From NCBI GenBank assembly GCA_964517765.1, contig CAZFEN010000006.1:1-64000 (forward strand): a stretch of 64,000 nucleotides of DNA, given 5' to 3'. This document shows positions 9,309-19,086 of this stretch, in pieces. The DNA is from Hydromicrobium sp964517765. GTDB taxonomy: Bacteria; Actinomycetota; Humimicrobiia; Humimicrobiales; Humimicrobiaceae. A model generated the notes under the pieces. It ran no database searches, was not told where the DNA came from, and saw nothing but the letters and a program-made list of their open reading frames with translations. Both the position numbers and the translations under genes were made by a program. The first letter of the stretch is position 1, and each line of letters begins with the position of its first letter.

Positions 9309-10337
9309 ATGTTTGATTTTTTCTTAAATGTAGTTGGCAGAGATATGGGTATAGATCTTGGAACGGCTTATACGCTGGTATATGTTAAGGGTAAGGGAAT
9401 AGTCCTTGATGAACCATCCATAGTGGCAATTGACAGGGAACGCAAGAAAATACTGGCGGTAGGCAAAGAAGCCAAGAGGATGGTGGGAAGAACCCCGGCT
9501 AATATTGTTGCAATCAGACCTTTAAAAGACGGGGTGATTGCGGATTTTGAAACAACGGAAAAAATGCTCCGGTATTTTATTCAAAAAGTTCATAAAAATG
9601 TCGCTTTTGCCAGACCCAGGATTGTTATCTGTGTTCCCTCCGGGATTACTCCGGTTGAAAAGAAAGCAGTTATCGAAACTACGGAACAGGCCGGAGCAAG
9701 GGCAGCCTATATAATAGAGGAACCTCTGGCTGCAGCTATAGGCTCAGGTTTACCCATAGACGAACCAAAAGGCAGTATGATCATAGATATTGGAGGGGGG
9801 ACTTCCGAGGTAGCGGTTATATCTCTGGGAGGAATAGTTGTCAGTCAGTCACTCCGTATTGGCGGGGATGAAATGGATGAAGCTATAATCTATTATCTGA
9901 AAAAAGAACATAATCTGTTTTTAGGTGAAAGTACTGCAGAGAGAGTGAAGATAGAAATAGGATCTGCATTCCCTCTGGAAAATGAAGAAAAAATGGAAAT
10001 AAATGGAAGAGATCTGGTGACCGGGCTTCCTAAAACAATTATTATTACCAGTCAGCAGATAAGAAAAGCGCTGGAAAAAGTATTGAGTGATATTGTTAAT
10101 GCAATTGTAGAGGTACTGGATGTCACACCCCCTGAACTTTCTTCGGATATAATGAAGAGGGGTATTTTCATGGCAGGGGGCGGATCATTGCTCAAAGGAT
10201 TAACAGAAAGAATAAGCAGGGAGACACATTGCCCCGTTTATATGGCCGAAGATCCTATGGCAGCAGTAGCTATCGGGGCAGGAAAATGCGTCGAAGATTT
10301 TAATACTCTAAAAAAATACCTCAAATATTCGAAATAA
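9309..10337 (+). CDS. mreB: Rod-shape protein MreB, bacterial actin
   Basis: MreB filaments organise lateral wall synthesis at the inner membrane face. The 342-residue protein has the phosphate-1 loop GIDLGTAYTLVYVKGKGIV, phosphate-2 region MIIDIGGGTSEVAVISLGG, and the adenosine motif GIFMAGGGSLLKGL. The length is typical of MreB. It is the first gene of mreB-mreC-mreD-mrdA-rodA, a complete elongasome operon, which points to a rod-shaped cell. Confidence 0.97.
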   Translation: MFDFFLNVVGRDMGIDLGTAYTLVYVKGKGIVLDEPSIVAIDRERKKILAVGKEAKRMVGRTPANIVAIRPLKDGVIADFETTEKMLRYFIQKVHKNVAFARPRIVICVPSGITPVEKKAVIETTEQAGARAAYIIEEPLAAAIGSGLPIDEPKGSMIIDIGGGTSEVAVISLGGIVVSQSLRIGGDEMDEAIIYYLKKEHNLFLGESTAERVKIEIGSAFPLENEEKMEINGRDLVTGLPKTIIITSQQIRKALEKVLSDIVNAIVEVLDVTPPELSSDIMKRGIFMAGGGSLLKGLTERISRETHCPVYMAEDPMAAVAIGAGKCVEDFNTLKKYLKYSK

Positions 10338-10368
10338 CTGTTTTAAATTCAATCTATAATATTAATCG

Positions 10369-11178
10369 ATGGTTACATTAAACAGAAGATTCAGAAATTA
10401 TGTCGTTCTCGCTATAATAATTGTTTTATGTCTGATAATTATTACCGCAAGTTTTAAAGAATCCGGTTTTATCAATAATATCAAAGCCAGGACTGTTGAT
10501 TTTTTCAAACCCATTCAGGAGAAATTTTATTCTTTCACCAGTCCGTTCATCCGCTTTATAAATTCAATAAGGAGCTATATAAACCTTAAGCAAAAATATC
10601 TGGATCTTCAGGAGGAAAATTCTCTCTTAAGACAAAAATACAGCGAAGATATAAACATTAAAGTGGAAAATGATTCCCTGAGAAAGTTACTGGGTGTAAA
10701 GCTGAGAGAAGACTACGAGACCGTAACTGCCAGAGTAATAGGATATTCTGAAAGTAAATGGCAATCTGAAATCGTTTTGAATGTCGGAAAAAGTGATGGA
10801 GTAATCGAAGGAATGGGAGTGATCAATGAAAATGGACTGATTGGGGTAGTAATACTTGCCGGTAATAATTCATGCAATGTGCGGCTTATCAATGATCCGC
10901 AAAGCAATATCGGAGTGAGAATACTTTCTTCGAGAAAACTCGGGATCATCCAGGGCAGCCAGGATAGGAAAATCACTTTAAATTATATTTCAAGTGAAGA
11001 AACGGTATTTAAGGGGGATATAATAATTACATCCGAATATGGAAATTTACCGGGTGAAATACTGATAGGACGGGTAAGTGAAGTGAGTGAAAATCCCGGT
11101 GATCCATATAAAATAATCGAGATCGAGCCTTTTACGGATTTTAAAAAAATAGAGTATGTTCTGATTATAAAGCGGTAG
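10369..11178 (+). CDS. mreC: Rod-shape-determining protein MreC
   Basis: MreC is a bitopic scaffold that links MreB, PBP2 and RodA. The 269-residue product has one N-terminal transmembrane helix (about residues 11-29), a periplasmic coiled coil (about 65-105, LKQKYLDLQEENSLLRQKY), then the two beta-barrel lobes with GKSDGVIEGMGVINENGLIGVV and GNLPGEILIGRVSEV. Start ATG 10369. The order and size are standard. Confidence 0.93.
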   Translation: MVTLNRRFRNYVVLAIIIVLCLIIITASFKESGFINNIKARTVDFFKPIQEKFYSFTSPFIRFINSIRSYINLKQKYLDLQEENSLLRQKYSEDINIKVENDSLRKLLGVKLREDYETVTARVIGYSESKWQSEIVLNVGKSDGVIEGMGVINENGLIGVVILAGNNSCNVRLINDPQSNIGVRILSSRKLGIIQGSQDRKITLNYISSEETVFKGDIIITSEYGNLPGEILIGRVSEVSENPGDPYKIIEIEPFTDFKKIEYVLIIKR

Positions 11179-11193
11179 ATATCATTTAATATT

Positions 11194-11718
11194 ATGAAAG
11201 TTTTTTATAAATTTTTACATTTCTTCATACTTGTAATATGCCTGCTGCTCCAAATAGTTTTTTTTGAATATCTTAAGTCATTTTCGATAAACTTCGATTT
11301 AGTTATGGTGGTTATAATAGCAGTCGCTTTATTTGACGGTACATTCTGGGGGATTTTATTTGGATTTGCGGCAGGAATGATGCTGGATCTTTTAATAGGA
11401 GATATTATAGGAGTAAGTGCCTTTATTTATTCTATAAATGCCTTTATAGTATCAAAACTTATTACTTCGGGTTTTAAATTCAAGTATTTGACGTATTCAT
11501 TTATTATCTTTCTGGTCACTGAAATTAATATCATAATACTAAGTCTGATTCGTTATTTGTTTAATTTTAACAGCAACTGGATGCAGATGGGATTGGAACT
11601 TATAACAAAGCCGGTCCTAAATATAATTTTAATGTTTATTATTTTTCCTATTATAAGTATAAGTTCGGGAATGACAGGGGAGATCGAATTTGGGTTTAAA
11701 TATAAAAATAAGATTTAG
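11194..11718 (+). CDS. mreD: Rod-shape-determining protein MreD
   Basis: MreD is a small polytopic membrane partner of MreC. The 174-residue product is almost entirely hydrophobic with about five to six predicted helices and contains the family-like stretch FDGTFWGILFGFAAGMMLDLL. Sequence identity in this family is low, so the call rests on size, topology and its place between mreC and mrdA. The last 29 bases overlap the mrdA frame. Confidence 0.86.
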   Translation: MKVFYKFLHFFILVICLLLQIVFFEYLKSFSINFDLVMVVIIAVALFDGTFWGILFGFAAGMMLDLLIGDIIGVSAFIYSINAFIVSKLITSGFKFKYLTYSFIIFLVTEINIIILSLIRYLFNFNSNWMQMGLELITKPVLNIILMFIIFPIISISSGMTGEIEFGFKYKNKI

Positions 11719-13543
11719 AATAGTACTTTATTTACTGGCAATACTTGCAATAGTACTCATGTTGAGGCTTTATTTTTTACAGATAATGGGCGGGGGACTT
11801 TATGCGGAACTGGCATCGGAAAATATAAGCAGAGAAAAAACTGTATCAGCCCCGCGGGGAAATATATATGACCGTAATGGAAAACTGCTGGTTAAAAGTA
11901 TTCCTGTCAAAGCCGTGGCCGTAGAACCTCTTATTGTTTCAGAAGATGAAGATGTGATGAGGATCTTAAGCGAGTGTTTGAATATATCATATGAAGAAAT
12001 AAAGGAGAAGGTAGAGCAGAGTAATTTGTCCTATATAGATAGATTGATTTTAAAACAGGATATAGATACTGCTACAATGATCTATCTTAAGGAAAATAGC
12101 AGCAAATTACCGGGAGTAGAAGTAATCGACCTATATCTGAGGGAGTATAATTTTGGTTTTCTTGCATCACACCTGCTGGGATACACAGGAGAAATCGATA
12201 AAAAAAGATTGCAGTCGGAGACATATATGGATTACGAAGGCGGGGATCAGATTGGGCTGACCGGGCTGGAAGAGACTTATGAGAATCTGCTCAGGGGTAA
12301 AAAAGGTAAAATAATATATGAAGTCGATCCTCTGGGAAGACCGGTAAATATACTTGAAGAAACAGATCCTATCAGCGGGAGCGATCTGTACTTGACGATT
12401 GATATAGATTTGCAGAGATTCGTAGAAGAAGCTCTTTATCAATCCATACTTGAGGTGAGACAGAAGAAAATCAGTGGTACGGACGAGAATTATAAAGTAC
12501 CCGGAGGAGCAGTTGTGGTGCTCGATTCAAGAAACGGTCAGGTACTGGCCATGGCGAGTTATCCAACTTATAATCCTGAACTGTTCGTGGGTGGGATTTC
12601 AGAAGATGAATATGCTGAATTAAAGGATCCGGAAAATAATTCCCCACTTTTAAATAGAGCGATAATGTCCTTTCCTCCCGGTTCGGCAATAAAAATAGTT
12701 CCCGCGTACGGCGGGCTTGCTGAAGGAATAATAAGCGAAAGAAGTACCTTTTATTGTGCAGGGGCATGGACAGGACTGGGAGAAAATTTTATAAAATACT
12801 GCTGGAATAGATCGGGCCATGGCAGTCTTAATATCAGAGGAGCCATTAAAAATTCCTGTGATATTTATTTCTATCAGGTAGGGTACGGACTTCTATTGAA
12901 AAATGATAATTCGGAAGAACTTCTTCAGAAATATTTGAGGATCTTTGGATTCGGTTCGGTAACCGGGATCGATCTTCCCAGTGAAGATCCAGGACTGGTC
13001 CCGGATAAAGAATGGAAAAAAGATTATTTTAAGGACCAGCCGGAATATACTGTATGGTTTCCGGGAGATACGGTCAATATGGCAATAGGACAGGGATATT
13101 TGCTTGTGACCCCGCTTCAGCTGGCTCAGGCCTATTCGATTCTGGCAAACCGGGGGCTGGAATATAAACCATATTTAGCCGAAGAGATAAAGGATTCCGA
13201 AGGAAATTTGTTTCCTGATAGTTCAGAGGACGATTATCAGGATTTAAATCTGGATGAAAATTTTATTGAGATTATAGAAGATGGTATGGTTCAGGTGGTG
13301 AGTCCGGGAGGAACCGCAGCCAGTGTTTTTAGTGATTTCCCACTTGACATTTACCCGATTGCCGGTAAAACAGGTACCGCAGAATCTCCTCCAAAACAGG
13401 ACTATGCATGGTTCGCAAGTTATGCTCCGGTGGGTAATACTCAATATGTGGTTGTTGCAATGCTTGAAGAGGCCGGTTCCGGAGGAAGCAATGTGTCGCC
13501 AATGATTGAAAAGATCTACAGGTATTTATTTACTATTGATTAA
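11690..13543 (+). CDS. mrdA: Penicillin-binding protein 2, elongasome transpeptidase
   Basis: Class B PBP that cross-links lateral wall peptidoglycan with RodA. The 617-residue product has an N-terminal anchor (about residues 11-30), a dimerisation domain with APRGNIYDRNGKLL and a C-terminal transpeptidase domain. Active-site motifs are SxxK (PPGSAIKI), SxD (NSCDIYFYQVGY) and KTG (AGKTGTAESPP). The start is TTG 11690 inside the mreD 3' end. PBP2 with rodA is the core elongation complex. Confidence 0.95.
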   Translation: MGLNIKIRFRIVLYLLAILAIVLMLRLYFLQIMGGGLYAELASENISREKTVSAPRGNIYDRNGKLLVKSIPVKAVAVEPLIVSEDEDVMRILSECLNISYEEIKEKVEQSNLSYIDRLILKQDIDTATMIYLKENSSKLPGVEVIDLYLREYNFGFLASHLLGYTGEIDKKRLQSETYMDYEGGDQIGLTGLEETYENLLRGKKGKIIYEVDPLGRPVNILEETDPISGSDLYLTIDIDLQRFVEEALYQSILEVRQKKISGTDENYKVPGGAVVVLDSRNGQVLAMASYPTYNPELFVGGISEDEYAELKDPENNSPLLNRAIMSFPPGSAIKIVPAYGGLAEGIISERSTFYCAGAWTGLGENFIKYCWNRSGHGSLNIRGAIKNSCDIYFYQVGYGLLLKNDNSEELLQKYLRIFGFGSVTGIDLPSEDPGLVPDKEWKKDYFKDQPEYTVWFPGDTVNMAIGQGYLLVTPLQLAQAYSILANRGLEYKPYLAEEIKDSEGNLFPDSSEDDYQDLNLDENFIEIIEDGMVQVVSPGGTAASVFSDFPLDIYPIAGKTGTAESPPKQDYAWFASYAPVGNTQYVVVAMLEEAGSGGSNVSPMIEKIYRYLFTID

Positions 13544-13563
13544 AAAAAATTATAAGAATGTAG

Positions 13564-14760
13564 ATGATAAAAAGAATAAAAAGTCTTAGAGAATTTGGGA
13601 ATCTTGACAGGGAGAAGAGAAAGATCCGATTTGATTTTATACTATTTTTCCTGGTTCTTGCTATTTCTTCATGGGGTGTTCTGGTGATTTACAGTGCAAC
13701 CAGAGAAACCCTGCCCGGAGGAGTATCGGATCCGGAGTACTACATGAAAAAACAGTTAATCTGGCTGGGAACCGGAATCATTATATTTATAGCAATTCAA
13801 TTTATAAATTACAGGAAAATCCAGAGGTACTGGTGGCTGATTCTGGCAGTGGGAATCTTTTCACTTGTAGCAGTGCTTCTTTTTGGTTATGAAGTTCACG
13901 GATCTAAAAGCTGGATAGATTTAAAATTCACTACTATTCAACCCTCGGAATTTTCAAAGATTTTTATGGTGATAGTTCTATCTGCTGTAATGTCAAAATG
14001 GAGAAGCGAGAAAGTATCCAATATTACTTTCAAGAAAGTTGCTATTTCATCATTTATGGCACTTACATTTGTGGTACTGGTTTTACTGGAACCTGATTAC
14101 GGGACCGCCCTTATATACTTCATAGTATTTATAGGTCTATTATTTGTATCCGGGGCTAATTTTCTGTATATCCTCTCAATACTGGGGCTTACGGCTGGAG
14201 GATTTTTTCTTGCTCTGAATGCCGGTTTCATAAAGCAATATCAACTGGATAGGATTCTTACTTTTTTAAAACCGGACGTGTTGTCAATGGAAGGTGCCGG
14301 GTATAATTTATATCAGTCCAAACTGGCGATTGGTTCCGGCGGACTTTTAGGTAAGGGTCTTTTTCTGGGAAGGCAGACAAATCTGAGTTATGTTCCGGAA
14401 CACCATACCGATTTTATATTTTCTGTTATCGGAGAAGAAGTGGGATTTATAGGGGCAATTCTGGTAATATTGATACTCGGAGTAATTATCTGGAGGTGCT
14501 TCTATATAGCTTCGAACTCCTCCGATACCTTTGCAATGCTGCTTGCTTCGGGAATAGGTTTTATTATTTTATCTCAGGTAGTTATAAATATAGGCATGAC
14601 CATAGGTATTATGCCAATCATAGGAATTCCTCTACCCTTCTTGAGTTCCGGTGGGTCCAGCCTCATAAGTATGTTTCTGGGTATTGCACTTGTGGAAAAT
14701 GTGTATATATGGAGAGAAGTAAGAAAAAGTCATGAGATCGCTTATCAGGAGTTCAAATAA
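13564..14760 (+). CDS. rodA: RodA-type peptidoglycan glycosyltransferase
   Basis: SEDS-family polymerase of the elongasome. The 398-residue polytopic protein has about ten membrane helices, the first with VLVIYSATRETLPGG, the central WIDLKFTTIQPSEFSKI signature, and the C-terminal PIIGIPLPFLSSGGSSLISMF motif of FtsW/RodA/SpoVE. RodA rather than FtsW is chosen because of the mreBCD-mrdA operon. Start ATG 13564, 20 bases after mrdA. Confidence 0.94.
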   Translation: MIKRIKSLREFGNLDREKRKIRFDFILFFLVLAISSWGVLVIYSATRETLPGGVSDPEYYMKKQLIWLGTGIIIFIAIQFINYRKIQRYWWLILAVGIFSLVAVLLFGYEVHGSKSWIDLKFTTIQPSEFSKIFMVIVLSAVMSKWRSEKVSNITFKKVAISSFMALTFVVLVLLEPDYGTALIYFIVFIGLLFVSGANFLYILSILGLTAGGFFLALNAGFIKQYQLDRILTFLKPDVLSMEGAGYNLYQSKLAIGSGGLLGKGLFLGRQTNLSYVPEHHTDFIFSVIGEEVGFIGAILVILILGVIIWRCFYIASNSSDTFAMLLASGIGFIILSQVVINIGMTIGIMPIIGIPLPFLSSGGSSLISMFLGIALVENVYIWREVRKSHEIAYQEFK

Positions 14761-14777
14761 TCTCCGGGGAATCAAAT

Positions 14778-16565
14778 ATGGATAAAATCAAAAGGCTGGA
14801 TTCTAATCTGCTTGGAAGGCTCTTAAAAGATATTGAAAAACCGGGCAGGTATATAAATAATGAAATAGGAACCAAAAGTAAAAGTCCGGGAACAATAAAA
14901 GATTTTCAAAGTTTAATCCTTATGGCTCTTGTATTTCCGGATATTTACGAAGTCGGAATGTCTAATCTGGGTCTCCAGATCCTGTATGATATTATAAATA
15001 AACAGGAGTGTTTTTCGGCGGAAAGAGTTTTTTCTCCATGGATAGATTTTGAAGAGAAGCTCAGGAGGGAGAAAGTAAAAATCTTTTCACTTGAAAATCG
15101 AATATTTCTGAACTCTTTTGATTTGATTGGTTTTACGGTCCAGCACGAATTCTTATATACAAATATATTGAATATACTCGATATGGGCGGTATAAGTATA
15201 AGAACCGGGGACAGGAAAAATAAATTTCCGCTTGTGTGTGCCGGAGGACCTGCGATTGTCAACCCTCAGCCGCTTTCAAGATTCATGGATTTTTTTGTTA
15301 TCGGGGACGGAGAAGAAGTGGTCATTTCCATTTTGCAAAGAGTAAAAAAATACAGGGATAACAATAAAGATAAAAACTGGTTCCTGCAAGAAATCAGCAA
15401 GCTGGATGGAATATATGTCCCCGGGTTCTATAAATTCTATTATTATCCGGATGGGCGAATTAAGAGTATAGAACCGGGAAAAAAGGTAAAAAAAGCAGTA
15501 GTAAAAAACCTTAATGAATTTGAAATAGTCGAGGATCCGATAATACCTAATATCAAAGTGGTACACGATAGATTTGCAGTAGAGATTATGAGGGGATGCA
15601 GCAGGGGCTGCAGATTCTGTCAGGCAGGTATTATCTACAGGCCGGTGCGAAAGAGAGAAGTCAACTCGCTCGTCAGGCAAAGCATCGCCGGACTAAAAAA
15701 AACAGGTTATGATGAAATTTCATTTTTATCGCTGTCTTCCTCGGATTATAGTGAGATCGGGCATTTATTGGATAAAATCACAGACTCTTCAAAACATGGA
15801 AGACTTTCGGTTTCAATGCCTTCCATGAGACTGGATAGTCTTAATTTAAAACTATTCGAGCTTATTCAGAGCGGGAGAAAAACAGGACTTACTTTTGCTC
15901 CCGAAGCAGGCAGCCAGAGAATGAGGAATATAATCAATAAAAATATCGAAGAAAAAGAAATGCTTGATTGTATAAAAATGGCTTTTAGCAGCGGTTGGGA
16001 AAAAATCAAGCTTTATTTTATGATCGGCTTACCGTATGAGAACGATAAAGATATCTATGAGATAACATTACTTGTGGAAAAGATAATAGCGGCAGCCAGA
16101 GAAAAGCTTTCAGGGAAGAAACTTGCCAGGTTAAAAATCAATATCAGCATAAATGCATTTTGTCCCAAACCTTTTACACCTTTCCAGTGGGCAGCTTATG
16201 ATAATCCGGAGAATCTTGATAGTAAATTTGATTATATTTTAAAAAATGTACCCAAAAGGTATGTAAATATAAATTGGACCGATTCCAGAAAAAGCAGGAT
16301 AGAGTGTGCGTTAGCCAGGGGCAATGACAGGGTAGGCGAGGTTATAGAAAGTGTATGGAAAAATGGGGCCCGATTTGATAATTGGACAGATTTTTTCAAA
16401 CTATCTGTCTGGGAGGAAGAATTCAAAAAAGCCGGTCTGGATATTGACTTCTTTACCACAAGAAACCTTTCGAAAGATGAAATACTGCCCTGGGATATTA
16501 TTGATATAGGAATAAGTAAGGAATTTTTATTAAAAGAATATGACAGAGCTAAAGAATGTTTGTGA
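14778..16565 (+). CDS. Radical SAM protein of the TIGR03960 family
   Basis: Conserved radical SAM protein of unsettled function. The [4Fe-4S]/SAM motif is CSRGCRFC in FAVEIMRGCSRGCRFCQAG (residues about 268-286). The N-terminal third (about 30-180) looks like the degenerate B12-binding-type fold of this family, with FPDIYEVGMSNLGLQILYD. 595 residues matches the full-length N-terminal unit. It is followed, with a 26-base overlap, by a DUF2344 protein; in many species the two are fused or adjacent, upstream of rng/rplU as here. A role in RNA or ribosome maturation is an inference from that context only. Confidence 0.9.
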   Translation: MDKIKRLDSNLLGRLLKDIEKPGRYINNEIGTKSKSPGTIKDFQSLILMALVFPDIYEVGMSNLGLQILYDIINKQECFSAERVFSPWIDFEEKLRREKVKIFSLENRIFLNSFDLIGFTVQHEFLYTNILNILDMGGISIRTGDRKNKFPLVCAGGPAIVNPQPLSRFMDFFVIGDGEEVVISILQRVKKYRDNNKDKNWFLQEISKLDGIYVPGFYKFYYYPDGRIKSIEPGKKVKKAVVKNLNEFEIVEDPIIPNIKVVHDRFAVEIMRGCSRGCRFCQAGIIYRPVRKREVNSLVRQSIAGLKKTGYDEISFLSLSSSDYSEIGHLLDKITDSSKHGRLSVSMPSMRLDSLNLKLFELIQSGRKTGLTFAPEAGSQRMRNIINKNIEEKEMLDCIKMAFSSGWEKIKLYFMIGLPYENDKDIYEITLLVEKIIAAAREKLSGKKLARLKINISINAFCPKPFTPFQWAAYDNPENLDSKFDYILKNVPKRYVNINWTDSRKSRIECALARGNDRVGEVIESVWKNGARFDNWTDFFKLSVWEEEFKKAGLDIDFFTTRNLSKDEILPWDIIDIGISKEFLLKEYDRAKECL

Positions 16566-17250
16566 AACCAGGATAAGATTTAAATTCTACAAAAAAGATG
16601 AATTTAAATATCTATCCCATCTTGACATTTCGAGGATAATGACCCGTGCCATAAGAAGAGCGGAACTGGAAATAAAATATAGTCTGGGCTATAATCCAAA
16701 ACCAAAAATAGGTTTCAGTCCGCCTACTCCTTTAGGGGTGGAGAGCATGGCAGAATATGCTGATGTCCTGCTTGAAGGTAATATCGATGAGAGTGCATTC
16801 AAGAAGAAACTCAATCTTGAGTTAAAACCGCAGATGCAGATTTCAGAAGCAAGAGAGATTTCAGGTAAAATCGATAATCTTATGAATGCCGCAGCAGTTG
16901 TCCTCTATGGTTTCGAACTTAATATCTGTTCTTCAGATAATAAGGACCTGCTTAAAAGATTTTACGCGGGATTGAAAGAAGATTTAACCACCGGGTCTGA
17001 TTTTTGCCACTCGATATTCGATTTAAAAATAATGCCGGTAGAGGGATCTTCTGATATTCTCCTTCTAAAACTATTCGGATATGCTAAAATTTTCAAAGAA
17101 GAAAATAATGAAATTTTTAAATTTAATAATTTTTACGGCTTTTTTAAAAATTGGTTAAAAGAGTATTGCGTGAATATTAAAGATGTAAAAAAGGAAGAGT
17201 TATTTGTCTTAAGTGGAGGTATACTTAAAACGCCGATGGAGATTGTCTAA
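16540..17250 (+). CDS. DUF2344 / TIGR03936 family protein, partner of the upstream radical SAM protein
   Basis: 236 residues. The N-terminal core RIRFKFYKKDEFKYLSHLDISRIMTRAIRRAEL and the following YNPKPKIGFSPPTPLGVES match the TIGR03936 domain, usually encoded with or fused to TIGR03960. The start overlaps the preceding gene. The biochemical role is unknown. The C-terminal 60 residues are AT-rich in coding sequence and weakly conserved. Confidence 0.85.
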   Translation: MTELKNVCETRIRFKFYKKDEFKYLSHLDISRIMTRAIRRAELEIKYSLGYNPKPKIGFSPPTPLGVESMAEYADVLLEGNIDESAFKKKLNLELKPQMQISEAREISGKIDNLMNAAAVVLYGFELNICSSDNKDLLKRFYAGLKEDLTTGSDFCHSIFDLKIMPVEGSSDILLLKLFGYAKIFKEENNEIFKFNNFYGFFKNWLKEYCVNIKDVKKEELFVLSGGILKTPMEIV

Positions 17251-17281
17251 ATTCTTAGAGCAAAGGAGATCTGAGATTAAA

Positions 17282-18955
17282 TTGGATAAAGAAATGTTAG
17301 TAAGTTCGGATAAAAATGAGACCCGGATTGCTATTTTGGAATCAAAAAAGGTTACCCAGCTTTTTTTTGACCGCAAGAGTAAAAAATCTCTTGTAGGAAA
17401 CATATATATGGGCAGGGTCAAAAATATTCTTCCGGGGCTGGATGCGGCTTTCGTTGATATAAATGAGAATAAAAATGCTTTTCTGTATATCAATGAAATC
17501 GGTCTGGATATGGATGATGATAATGCTGTGGAGATACCAAAGAAAATACAATATGTTCTTAAGCCAAATCAAATAGTATTGGTCCAGGTAACCAAAGATC
17601 CTATGAAGACAAAGGGTGCCAGGATAACTACTTACATATCTATTCCTGGCAGATATCTTGTTCTGGCACCTTTTAATAAGGGCATTGGAATCTCAAGGAA
17701 AATCTATGGCGAAGAAAGAGAGAATTTAAAAAAGATTGCAGGAGAAATAAAAAGTGAAGATTACGGATTAATTGTCAGGACTGCGGCCAGGGAAGCAGAT
17801 AAAAACAAACTAAAAAAAGATTTAAAGCAGCTTTTAAAAAAATGGAATTTTATAAAGAAAAAAGCTTTTGCTCTAAATAAGCCCGGTATCGTTTTCAATG
17901 AATATTCAGTAATTTTAAAGTTGATGAGAGATGTATTTTCCGAGGAGTTTGGTGCCATATATGTAGATAAGAAAGTGCTTAAAAGAGAAATTGGCCGGTA
18001 TCTGTACTCTGTCGGGATTAGATTCAATAATATAATTGTCCATCACGGAAAAGAAGATTTGTTTGAAGCCTTTAATGTCAACGAGGTTATAGAAAGTGCC
18101 CTCGAAAGGAAAGTCTGGCTAAAATCCGGAGGATTTATAGTAATAGATCATGGAGAGGCAATGACCACAATAGATGTCAATACCGGTAAATATACTTCAA
18201 ATAAAAGTTCATCCCAGACCATACTGAGGACCAACCTCGAGGCTGCGGAAACAATTACCAATCAATTAAGACTAAGGGATATCGGTGGGATCATAGTGAT
18301 TGATTTTATCGATATGGCCAGTGAGAAAGACAGGAAGAAGGTTTATAGCAGATTTTTACAGTGCCTTGAAAATGACAGGACCAAAACTGAAATACTTCAG
18401 CTTTCAAAATTGGGTCTGCTGGAAATGACAAGAAAAAATGTCTCGGACGGGATCCTTGATACGATGTGTAAAATCTGTCCCTGCTGCGGAGGTTCCGGCC
18501 ATATAAAATCAGAGGAAACAATAAGACTTGAAACTGAGAGAAAGATCAGAAGACTTGCCAGAGAAAGCAAGGCAAAAGGTTTTTTAATAAAATTGAATAC
18601 AAATATAGCGGCGCTTGTTATCGGTACAGACGGCAGAAATTTAAAACATCTTGAGAATATAACAAAAAAATACATCAATATTCAGGGTGATTCAAAGTTG
18701 CCGATCGATGCTTTTATAATATCAGCAGAGGGTTCGATTGCCGAAATAAAAGAAGCTTCCAAACCATTTAAAACCGGTGATATTCTTGATTTACTGATAG
18801 AAGAACAGTATTTTCATAATAAAAACGATGCTATCTCGAGAGTTGACGGATACATCGTACAGATAATCGATGGGGGAAAATATATTGGTCAGAGACTCAA
18901 GGTAGAAATTAAATCCGTATCTAAAACCAGTGCCGTAGCGGAAATTAAGAATTAA
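17282..18955 (+). CDS. rng: Ribonuclease G/E family endoribonuclease
   Basis: Single-strand endoribonuclease for rRNA maturation and mRNA turnover. The start is set at TTG 17282 (AAAGGAG at 17262-17268) because the N-terminus then reads LDKEMLVSSDKNETRIAIL as in the family; the frame is open back to 17213. Features: S1-like domain (GNIYMGRVKNILPGLDAAFVDI), catalytic DNase-I-like segment with DHGEAMTTIDVNTGKYTS and VIDFIDM, and the zinc link CPCCGGSGH. Beyond the usual end there are about 60 residues resembling a TRAM domain (ISRVDGYIVQIIDGGKYIGQ). About 557 residues. Confidence 0.93.
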   Translation: MDKEMLVSSDKNETRIAILESKKVTQLFFDRKSKKSLVGNIYMGRVKNILPGLDAAFVDINENKNAFLYINEIGLDMDDDNAVEIPKKIQYVLKPNQIVLVQVTKDPMKTKGARITTYISIPGRYLVLAPFNKGIGISRKIYGEERENLKKIAGEIKSEDYGLIVRTAAREADKNKLKKDLKQLLKKWNFIKKKAFALNKPGIVFNEYSVILKLMRDVFSEEFGAIYVDKKVLKREIGRYLYSVGIRFNNIIVHHGKEDLFEAFNVNEVIESALERKVWLKSGGFIVIDHGEAMTTIDVNTGKYTSNKSSSQTILRTNLEAAETITNQLRLRDIGGIIVIDFIDMASEKDRKKVYSRFLQCLENDRTKTEILQLSKLGLLEMTRKNVSDGILDTMCKICPCCGGSGHIKSEETIRLETERKIRRLARESKAKGFLIKLNTNIAALVIGTDGRNLKHLENITKKYINIQGDSKLPIDAFIISAEGSIAEIKEASKPFKTGDILDLLIEEQYFHNKNDAISRVDGYIVQIIDGGKYIGQRLKVEIKSVSKTSAVAEIKN

Positions 18956-19017
18956 TATTAGAACTTGTTTAATAAGAAGAATTTATTGGAAAATGTATTT
19001 ATAGCAATTGTTTTAAA

Positions 19018-19047
19018 TTGACAGGGCAGCAATATATATGGTAGTAT
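19018..19047 (+). promoter_or_regulatory. Sigma-70-type promoter for rplU-rpmA
   Basis: A perfect -35 TTGACA (19018-19023) is followed after 18 bases by TAGTAT (19042-19047), preceded by TG one base upstream (19039-19040), an extended -10. The predicted start near 19054 leaves a leader of about 33 bases ahead of the AUU-initiated rplU. Confidence 0.7.
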
Positions 19048-19086
19048 GTCACTCTGTAATTTGAAGAGAAAACAGGGAGGAATAAA

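Noticed and set aside
13671..13892. Small plus-strand ORFs overlapping rodA, PBP2 and fhs in other frames
   Set aside because: They lie inside strongly conserved genes, lack ribosome sites and resemble no family.
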